From the NCBI GenBank assembly GCA_037176725.1, contig JAZBRS010000035.1:46138001-46202000 (forward strand): a stretch of 64,000 nucleotides of DNA. Direction: 5' to 3'. Below, in pieces: positions 56,135 through 64,000 of this stretch. Within the stretch, counting starts at the first letter, position 1, and each line of letters starts with the position of its first letter. This stretch comes from Posidonia oceanica (Eukaryota; Streptophyta; Magnoliopsida; Alismatales; Posidoniaceae). A model generated the notes under the pieces. The model worked only from the letters and a program-made list of their open reading frames with translations, was not told where the DNA came from and ran no database searches. Made by a program: the position numbers and the translations under genes.

Positions 56135-57173
56135 TGTAGTTCAGCCAACCCAGCTTAGTCCACTCCCAGATCCCCTCTGGAGTTCCCTTAATCTTTATCA
56201 AATAATCCAACACTTACTGGATGAAGAATACCTCCTCTGCAAACACTAGTAGAGCTCTTCTCACAGCCCAAGAAGGATGTTCCTTGTTTACAGTAAACTA
56301 AGTAGTACCCCTTTTTGATCTTTTGATGAAACTTTCACAAAATGCTGCCTTTTTGGATGTTTTGGGAGTATTCTCACTAGTATGGAGCTTGTAGCTTAGG
56401 AAAGGAGTAGTACATAGGCTAGTTAGTGGTAGGTACCTTTGGTGGGTCCTAGAGGGTCCTATTTATAGATAAAATATGGCCCAAGTCTGTGTCTAACGGC
56501 TAGCTCAACGTTAACAAACGGCTAGTATAAAACGGTATTCCGAAATGAATCGGTTGACCGAAAATCTCCAACGTTCGACTATATCGGTATTCCAGTATGA
56601 AATGGTGTTCCGATATTAATCTGAGCTGTAGACAAATACTACCGGTGTTTCGGTGGATATCGGAGCTAAGGATCCTATTTCAGGTAAAGGTATTCCGTTA
56701 TACAATGGTGTTCCGTTTTTGCCCAACGGTCTTATTAAATGATATTTTTGCTAATTAACCTTCTAATCAGTGGAACGGTATATCGGTGAGAATCGGTTTT
56801 CTGTTTCTAACCCAACTTCTAAACTTTGAGGTTGTTCTAAGTGTAATCCCTAGGTTTAGGTAAGGGTGATATCCCAACTGTTTTTGGGATTTTCTTGGAG
56901 ATCCGTTACATCCTTTCTTAGAGTATAATGATAAAGAAATATACACAAAATTACAACATAAACACATTTTGACTTGATCTTTCTTCTTGTCCTTGTGTAG
57001 TCTCTGATATAGAATTTTTTTCTGCATTCCATGCTATACATGATATTCTTCAATGATTGACTTTTCTCAGATAATCCACCTATCTTAAAAATCAACTGAA
57101 TAATAATCTCAAGTAATATCATTAATTCAATTTGTTATCATCAAAATTCATATATCACAGATATTTATCAACA
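56135..57173 (-). repeat. 3' LTR of element F (about 1.04 kb)
   Basis: In element sense starts TGTTGATAAATATC next to the PPT and ends GAACTACA. The left boundary is set where similarity to element A ends. It contains CGGTATTCC / GGTGTTCCG repeats (56530-56720), related in style to the repeats after pol. Confidence 0.78.
56459..56468 (-). promoter_or_regulatory. Putative TATA box in the LTR of F
   Basis: Element-sense CTATAAATAG, at a position in the LTR fitting the U3 promoter. Sequence match only. Confidence 0.55.
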
Positions 57174-57390
57174 ATCTCCCCCTTTCTGATGATGACAAAA
57201 ACTAAACATAAACATATTCATTTCTTTTATCCTTTGACAGTAATCAATATTGATGATGTAATAAACATGTGAATAATTTTCAATGTTGATTGAAATGCTC
57301 CCCCTTACTATAAGTCTAGATAAGCATATATATGCTCTCCCTTATTATAGGCTTTAAATCAAATATGTGATGATGATTTCTCCCCCTTTT
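57174..57390 (-). other. Polypurine tract and extra purine tracts of F
   Basis: GAAAGGGGGAGAT (element sense) abuts the LTR at 57174-57186. Further copies of the theme lie upstream at about 57296-57306 (AAGGGGGAGC), 57340-57350 and 57379-57390 (AAAAAGGGGGAG). Multiple tracts of this sort are typical of SIRE elements. Confidence 0.8.
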
Positions 57391-57573
57391 TGTCATAATA
57401 CAAAAAGAAATGCGATAATAATATATTTATAAGCAAGATTTGACCAAAAAACAAGAAGCTACCAAGATTTGGATCTTAAGTGCATAAACAAGTCCAAGAA
57501 AAAAAGACATAATGTTTAAGATTGTTACATATCTCAGAAAAAAAAATATAGTAAAGATATACAAAAGCTCCAA
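57391..57573 (-). other. Element F noncoding stretch after the env-like ORF
   Basis: AT-rich sequence between the env-like stop and the purine tracts; nothing recognised. Confidence 0.5.
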
Positions 57574-58656
57574 CTACTGGCTGGATGGAGGAGGCAAATG
57601 TCCATGAAGATATTGCATTATTTCTGAGTGCTGATCATCCATCTTCTTTTCCATTCTCATTTGCCAGTCATCGACATTGCTTTGCCAAATAGTGCTTTGG
57701 AGTTTTAATTCTTCTATCTCTTTTCTTAACTTTCCAAATTCTTCTTGGTTTTCCTCTTCTTCTTCTTCAGAACTCTCAACTTGAGGTATTTGAGAGCTAG
57801 AGGAAGATAGATGAGTACTCTTGAGAGCTCTTGCTCTTTCCAATGCTTTTTCCATTCTTACTATGGCGACATCATCTATAGGATGGGCCCTAATGGGAAG
57901 GTTTGGTTCCTTTTCTAGTGGGACACCAAAGTGGATAAAGATATATGTGAGAACAAGTCCCTAAAAGAGTTTTGTTTTGATATGTGTCATATGATGAATT
58001 ATGACACGAGCCCAATTAACAGGAATCTTTTTAATTATGGCATACACAGCTTTGCAAGTCATGCTACTCAATTCATCAAACTATCCCTTCTTTTGAATAA
58101 CATTTGCCGCCAGAATATATGCAATAATCCTAGATATTTTGGATAGCTGGTTTATTTTATTTGGGATAAAAGTACTCTTTTTGTTTTAGGAAATGGTTTT
58201 ATTTATTTCTAGATAGCTAATACCTAATTCCTCTACAGATAATGTGATGTCTATACTTGAGGAAGGAATTTTTAGTAGTTGACCTATTAGGACTTCATCA
58301 AATGTCATTTCTATTCCTAGAAGATATGAATCATAAGTATCAGCTGATATTAAGAGGTTGGCATAGAACTCAGACACTAAGTGTGGATAATACTTATTAT
58401 CGCCCATAGAAGCTAAAAATGGAGATAAAGATTGGACATCAAAAAGAGATCGTATGTCACCCAAGGATTGGAAGTTTACTCTTCTGCTGGTGAGGACCTC
58501 TCGGTTGGCAAATCTCTCTCGGTGGGCTTCCATAGCTTTCTCATCGATGAAGTGGAGGAACTTGTTGCCATGGGTGTGGTCGTCATCGGAGGAGTTGCTG
58601 CCGGCAGACGGAACCTTCCTCTTGGACTTCTATGCTTGGATTTTCTTTAGCGCCAT
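57574..58656 (-). pseudogene. Env-like / plant-transposon-protein-domain ORF of F, four in-frame stops
   Basis: One frame of about 361 codons runs from ATG 58656 to the stop 57574-57576 with no frameshift. Four internal stops are seen: TAG 58630-58632 (codon 9), TAA 58186-58188, and two TAG at about 58065 and 57962. Visible regions are a Lys-rich start, EFYANLLISADTYDS, RIIAYILAANVIQ, GLVLTYIFIHFGV, and a C-terminal acidic coiled-coil part (EEEEENQEEFGKLRKEIEEL). This matches the protein found after pol in SIRE elements, also annotated as putative plant transposon protein domain. The historical name is env-like; I see no signal peptide or clear membrane segment here. Its function is unknown. 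Confidence 0.72.
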
Positions 58657-59244
58657 TTGAAGATGAAGAGAAGTAGGAGGAGGAACCGACAAACTGGAGA
58701 GGAGACGACGGAGAGGCGTCGGAGGCCGGAGAGGTGACGACGATTGGAGAGGAATCGCGAGGGTTTTTGGTGGGCTAGGGTGGAATGTCGGCCAAAAATA
58801 GAAGTGACACTATTTATAGAAACGGTCCGAAATCTAGGGTTTTCAACAAAAAAAATGATTTTAAAATGAAAAACGGTAAACCGGTCTTAATTGAACTTCC
58901 GAATCAAGGAATTTCGGAAAACCTGTTAATATCGGTTTACCGAAGAAAATACAATTAGTTGTTGATTTAAATTCAACATGGTACACTGGTCAAAATTGAA
59001 TTTCCGAATCACGGAATTTCGAAAAACTGGTAAATATCGGTTCATCGAAAAAACTACAGGTTTTTTCATTTTTCTACATAATCGGTACACCGGACGAAAA
59101 AGAACTTCCGAATCAGGGATTTTCGGAAAACCAGTCAAAAATTACCTTCCGAAACAGGAATTTTTAGAAAACCGGTCAAAAATGATCTTCCGAAACAGGA
59201 ATTTTCGGAAAACTAGTCAAAAATGATCTTCCGAATCAGGATTT
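58657..59244 (-). repeat. Degenerate repeats between pol and env-like ORF of F
   Basis: From about 58880 to 59300 there are 8-9 imperfect units of about 40-65 bp, each with CTTCCGAA, a short gap, TTTTCGGAAAACCGGTC. TTCCGAA and TTCGGAA are inverted, so each unit can fold back. 58657-58880 is the 5' untranslated part of the env-like ORF (GA-rich). Confidence 0.8.
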
Positions 59245-60990
59245 TCAGAAAATCGGACAAAAACGGTGCCACAAAAAATTTGACAAAATTATACAAAAAT
59301 CGGAAAACCGATTAATTTCGGTATACTGATTTTGATTTCTGAGAAAAATAATTAAATTTAGATCACCTATCTTGCATATACCTAGATGTCTTCTAATATT
59401 TACAAATTGTGATTCATCAAGTGGTTTTGTAAAGATATCAGCTAGTTGTTCAGATGTAGAGATAAATTCTAATTTTATATTATTGTTTGCAACATGATCT
59501 CTCAGAAAATGGTGTCTTACTTCAATGTGTTTGGTTCTTGAATGGGTTTACTGGATTTTCAGAAAGATTTATTGCACTTGTATTATCACACATTATGGGT
59601 GTTGTGTTGAATATTAAGTCAAAATCTTTTAATGTTTGTTTCATCCACAATATTTGGGCGCAGCAGCATCCAGCTGCTATATATTTTGCCTCAGTAGTGG
59701 AAAGGGCAACTCTATTTTGTTTCTTACTGAACCAAGAAACTAAAGAATGTCCTAAAAATTGACATGTTCCACTAGTGCTCTTTCTATTAGTTTTGCATCC
59801 AGCATAATCAGCATCACTATAACCTATTAATTCTAAGTTTGTATTTTTAAGATAAAATAGACCTAAATCTGTAGTTCCATGTAGATATCGAAATATTCTC
59901 TTAACTGCAATCAAATGAGATTCCTTTGGTGCAGCTTGATATCTGGCACAAAGACATACACTAAACATGATATCTGGTCTACTAGCAGTTAAATAAAGTA
60001 AAGAACCTATCATGCCTCTAAACATCTTTTGGTCTATATTTTTCCCATTTTCATCCTTATCTAACTTGGTATTTGTGCTCATGGGTGTTTTAGCATCTTT
60101 TGAATTTTCCATTCCAAATCTTTTCAATAACTCTTTCGTATATTTTTCTTGGTAGATGAATATTCCTTCATTCATTTGCTTTACTTGAAATCCAAGAAAA
60201 TAATTTAATTCTCCCATCATGCTCATCTCAAATTCTTTTTGCATAATGTTAGAGAATTCTTCACATAGATCGTCATTGGTTGATCCAAAAATGATATCAT
60301 CAACATAGATTTGGATTAATAAAATGCCTTTTTCATTTTTCTTGATAAATAATGTTGTGTCAGCAATTCCAATAACAAAGCCTTTTTCAATCAAAAATTT
60401 CTTTAACCTATCATACCAAGCTCTAGGAGCTTGTTTTAGACCATAGAGAGCTTTGTTTAATTTGAATACATGATCTGTATAAACTTCATGTTCAAATCCA
60501 GGGGGTTGTTTCACATATACTTCTTCCTCAATTACCCCATTTAGAAAGGCACTTTTAACATCCATTTGATATAACTTGAAGTTCATTGAACTTGCATAGG
60601 CTAATAACATCCTTATTGATTCTAATCTGGCTACCAGGGCATAAGTTTTATCAAAGTCGATTCCTTCTTCTTGATTGTATCCTTGTGCCACTAACCTAGC
60701 CTTAATTTTAACTATGTTTCCAGATTCATCTAACTTATTTCTATAGATCCATTTTGTTCCAATAATTTGATGATCTTTGGGGTTTGGAACTAATTCCCAA
60801 ACATTGTTTCGATTGAATTGATTTAATTCTTCATTCATAGCAATCATTCAGAATTCATCTTTGCAAGCCTCATTTATATTTTTGGGCTCAATAGATGAGA
60901 TGAATGCATATGTGGCACATTCGTGATCTAATTTGGATCTGGTCAATATTCCTTTGGAGATTTCTCCAAGGATTTGTTCTTTAGGATGAC
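59245..60990 (-). pseudogene. Element F reverse transcriptase and RNase H
   Basis: Copia RT with [46 protein letters not shown] and the catalytic YVDDIIFGS. RNase H follows with [19 protein letters not shown] and CDNTSAI. The main open part is 60847-59522. A TGA lies just upstream at 60848-60850. A frameshift near 59540 moves the last part ([20 protein letters not shown]) to another frame, which ends at 59245-59247 within the repeat spacer. RT and RNase H catalytic motifs look intact. Confidence 0.92.
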
Positions 60991-62382
60991 CTTGAATAAA
61001 TTGTCAGTTAAAAGAGTTATTTTTAACTTCTTCTAGTTTACTTATGTTTTTATTGTTTTCAAGTTTTCTTACATGATTTTCTTGATCATTTTCTTCATTT
61101 TCTAGATTTATGATTTTGTTGTAACTTTCATCAAAGTTTACATGCATTGACTCTTCAATAGTGAGTGTTCTTTTATTGTATATTTTATATGCTTTGCTTC
61201 TAGAGGAATATCCAAGAAATATTCCTTCATCAGATTTGGGATCAAATTTATCCAAATTATCTTTGGTGTTTAAGATAAAACATTTGCAACCAAAAACTTT
61301 GAAATATGAAATTCATGGAGTCTTGCAAAACCAAAGCTCAAAAGGAGTTTTATTTAAAACTGGTTTAAGTAAAACTCTATTTAAAATATAACATGCTGTA
61401 TTGACAGCTTCGGTCCAGAAATGCTTAGGTAAATTGTTTTCATAAAGCATTGTTCTAGTCATTTCTTGCAATGTACGATTTTTCCTTTCAACAACCCCAT
61501 TTTGTTGGGGAGTTCTAGGAAAAGAGAAATTATGTTGAAAACCGTTTTCTTCACAAAATTTTCAAAAACTTCATTCTCAAATTCTCCTCCAAGGTCACTT
61601 CTTATTTTAATAATACCTAGCCCTTTTTCATTTTGAACCATTTTACAAAACTTTTGAAATTCAGAAAATACATCATTTTTATTTGTTAAAAACAATACCC
61701 ATGTGAATCTCGAGAAATCATCTACCAAAACAAAGGCATACCTTTTTCTTCTTAGACTCAAGGTTCTACTAGGACCAAATAAATTGATATAAATGAGTTC
61801 TAAAGGTTTAGTAGTAGAAATCATTTCTTTTGTTTTGAAAGAGGATTTTATTTGCTTTCCATATTGACAAGCATCACATAATATGTCCTTTTTGAAATCA
61901 ATTTTTGGTAAACCATGAATAAAATTACCTTTAGATAATTTAGATAATTGTCCCATATTGGCATGACCAAGTCTTCTATGCCATAACCAAGCATCATCAT
62001 TTGTAGAAGCGACATATGATATTGTTTTATAGGAAACTTTAATTTTATACACATTATGCTTTCTATTTCCAATAAATATCATTTGATTTGTAGTTGATTC
62101 AAAAATAGTGCATTCCTTTTTATCAAATAAAACTTTGTAACCAATATCACATAATTGACTAATGCTAATTAAATTATGTTTTAAGACATCAACTAACAGA
62201 ACATTTTCAATAGAGGGATTTTCAGGATTACCTACATTTCCTATCCCGATAATTTTCTCTTTGGCATTATCTCCAAATGTAACTGTTCCTTCATCTTTGG
62301 ACTTAAGAGTGCTCAGGAGATTATGATCTCCGGCCATGTGACAAGAGCAACCACTGTCCAAAATCCATTTTGAGTTCATCAT
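60991..62382 (-). pseudogene. Element F protease and integrase
   Basis: Starts at ATG 62382, overlapping the gag stop (TGA 62379-62381). The protease active site is WILDSGCSCHMAGD. The integrase zinc region is LWHRRLGHANMG...CDACQYGKQ. In the core the first catalytic Asp reads Asn (YINLFGP), the second is kept in IRSDLGGEFEN, and the Glu region lies after a frameshift near 61560. Stops follow at about 61307 and 61004-61006. The C-terminal part contains FKVFGCKCF and GIFLGYSSRSKAYK. Confidence 0.88.
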
Positions 62383-63953
62383 GCTCCTACATTAGAAGAT
62401 AACAAAGCTTTAGGAACCCACATTTTGGTAGGACGAAATCTACTGTTTCCAAATCTATCCCTCTCTACCCACTTAGATGGATTTGATTTCTTTATCACAA
62501 ATATGTACTTTTCATGTGTTGTTTCTCTAATAAATCCATTTTTGTATGGTTTCTCCTTGAAAGAGGAATAACCAATACCTTGCTTATACATTGAGGATCT
62601 TTGGCTAGATAATAGTAGGTCTAGATTTTGCTTTCCCTTTGTAAATTTTACAACAGTGTTATAGAGATCATTACTCTTATCCTTCAAGGTTTTTATATCC
62701 TTTTCTAAATTTGAAATCTTGTATCTCGTATGTTTTACCTCCATATTTAATTCTATATTCTTAAGATTCAGATTTTCATTTTCAGATAATAGTTTTTCTC
62801 CTTCATTTATTAGAGTATCATTCTTCCTTGTTAAATCATTATTTTGTTGATTTAGAAATTTTGATGATGATTTTAGGTTTTTATATTTTTCATATAAGTC
62901 ATTAAAGGCTTCAATAAGTTCTTCCATGTCATCACTTTGGGAGATAGGGCAATCTTCTTGTGCTGTGAAACACATGTTTGCCTTTTCAGAATCAGAGGAT
63001 GATTCTTCATCAGAGGAAGAATCAGTTTCATCCCATGTGGCTTGGAGAGTCTTTTTCTTAGGCCTTCTATTTTCATTTCTAAAATTCTTTATTTTAAGCA
63101 AAGGACAATCTCTCTTGAGATGTCCTGGTTTGTTACAGTTAAAACACAAAGGTGCTTCTTCTTGTTCATTAAATCTTCCTTTTCTTGAGAATTTTTTGTT
63201 TCTTATAAATCGTTTGAATTTTCTAGTAAGAAGAGCTATTTCATCATCATCTTCACTTTCAGTTTCTGAGTTTATGGTTGTTTTTAGTGCAATTATCTTT
63301 TTATTTGGTTGTTTATCATTTTCTTTTTCTTGCATTTGAACTTCATATGAGGTTAAATTTCCAATTAAACTTTCCAGGGCATAAGTGGATAGATCTTTAG
63401 CTTCTTCAATAGCAGTAGTTTTCATTTCTCATTCAGGAGTTAAAGATCTTAACACTTTTCTGACTAAATCACATTGAGGATAAGTTTTTCCTAGAGATTG
63501 AAGAGAGTTTGTGATATCACAGAATCTAGTAAACATTTCTCTTATGGGCTCATTTGGTTTCATTTTAAAAAGTTCATATTTATGTACAAGCATATTGATT
63601 TTTGTTTCCTTAACTTGGTTGGTCCCTTCATGGGTTACTTCAAGATTATGCCATGCTTCTTGTGCGGTTGTACAATTTGATATTTTATTGAATTGTTCAT
63701 GATTTACAATACAAAAAATTATATTAAGCCCTTTTGCATCTAAGGTGGCTAATCTCTCATCTTCTTCATTCCAGTCTTTATATGGTTTTTCATTTTTAGG
63801 AAATCCATTAATTGTTGTATCCCATAATTTGAAGTTTGTTGATTTTAAATATATTATCATTCTACATTTCCAATAGGTGTAGTTGTTTCCATCAAAAAAT
63901 GGAGGTCTGTTAATGCTTTGACCCTCAATTGCATTATTACTGTTAAAGGCCAT
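62379..63953 (-). pseudogene. gag: Element F gag, one internal stop
   Basis: Copia capsid protein from ATG 63953. The N-terminal region has PPFFDGNNYTYWKCRM, then the UBN2-type capsid core (AQEAWHNLEVTHEGT, INMLVHKYELFKM). A stop at 63429-63431 interrupts it. The frame continues to 62379 with the zinc knuckle CFNCNKPGHLKRDC (about 63110-63151) and a coiled-coil-rich C-terminal extension (about 62990-62650). The long C-terminus fits SIRE gag. Confidence 0.9.
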
Positions 63954-64000
63954 TTTTCTTAGTCTAAAAAAGATTGTTAGATCTTAACTTCTAGACAACC
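63954..64000 (-). other. Element F 5' untranslated leader, cut by window end
   Basis: Only 47 bases upstream of gag; no PBS is reached. Confidence 0.6.

Larger units (their letters stand above)
56135..64000 (-). mobile_element. Element F: SIRE/Maximus-type Ty1/copia retrotransposon, right end outside the window
   Basis: Minus-strand copia element with the order gag, protease, integrase, RT, RNase H, repeat spacer, env-like ORF, polypurine tracts, 3' LTR. Integrase before RT marks it as copia. An extra ORF after pol and repeated GGGGGAGA-type purine tracts mark the SIRE group. The 5' LTR and PBS lie beyond 64000, so the target duplication (TACAT at 56130-56134 on this side) cannot be confirmed. 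All frames have breaks. Confidence 0.9.

Noticed and set aside
57931..58146. Plus-strand frame of 71 codons in F
   Set aside because: Antisense shadow of the env-like ORF, which has recognisable motifs on the minus strand.
1..64000. Host protein-coding or tRNA genes
   Set aside because: Every stretch is assigned to an element or its LTR; no exon pattern, tRNA box pair or host protein motif was found. The PMD-like ORF lies inside D, between its pol and 3' LTR, so it is counted as element-borne.

Overview
The window is plant nuclear DNA. It consists essentially only of LTR retrotransposons nested inside one another. I found no host gene, tRNA, rRNA or CRISPR array. The organism is an angiosperm with a repeat-rich genome, probably a eudicot. 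The evidence is Ty3/gypsy elements of the Tat (Ogre-like) lineage with very long LTRs and a tandem RNase H pair, plus a SIRE/Maximus-type Ty1/copia element with an env-like reading frame. The species cannot be named from the sequence.

Layout, oldest to youngest where the nesting decides it. Element A (minus strand, Tat) is the host layer. Its 3' part occupies 3726-7528 (integrase, RNase H, RT) and its 5' part 53982-56134 (post-protease region and RT linker). A partial LTR E (1-3725) abuts A on the left. Element B (plus strand, Tat) sits in A's RT gene at 7529-53981, flanked by the 5-bp duplication CTGTT. B has 3.4-kb LTRs, a primer-binding site, a broken gag, no pol, and a long hairpin-rich noncoding region. 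A solo LTR C (8286-14029, duplication GGACC) sits inside B's left LTR. Element D (minus strand, Tat/Ogre-like; 24147-50235, about 26.1 kb, duplication CATAG) sits in B's internal region. D has 5.5-kb LTRs, gag, protease with a G-patch-like segment, RT, two RNase H domains, integrase, and a plant-mobile-domain-like ORF downstream of pol. Element F (minus strand, SIRE-type copia) starts at about 56135 in A and runs off the right edge. It contains the 3' LTR, env-like ORF, RT/RNase H, integrase, protease and gag.

The coding regions are all pseudogenes. Most breaks are in-frame stops of the kind made by C-to-T changes, as expected of long-methylated elements, plus a few frameshifts. D's two LTRs differ by roughly 2% and B's by roughly 3% in stretches compared by eye, which agrees with D lying inside B.

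The most unusual content is noncoding. (1) Arrays of short hairpins in the 3' internal regions of B and D have stem sequences that change in a compensated way while the loops stay constant. (2) B's LTRs carry about seven cassettes built from GTTGGACGC / GCGTCCAAC half-sites that form tandem hairpins. (3) One stem-loop motif, GGTGCCTAACACC, recurs at the same LTR position in B, C and D. These are candidates for undescribed structural RNA or replication modules of Tat elements.
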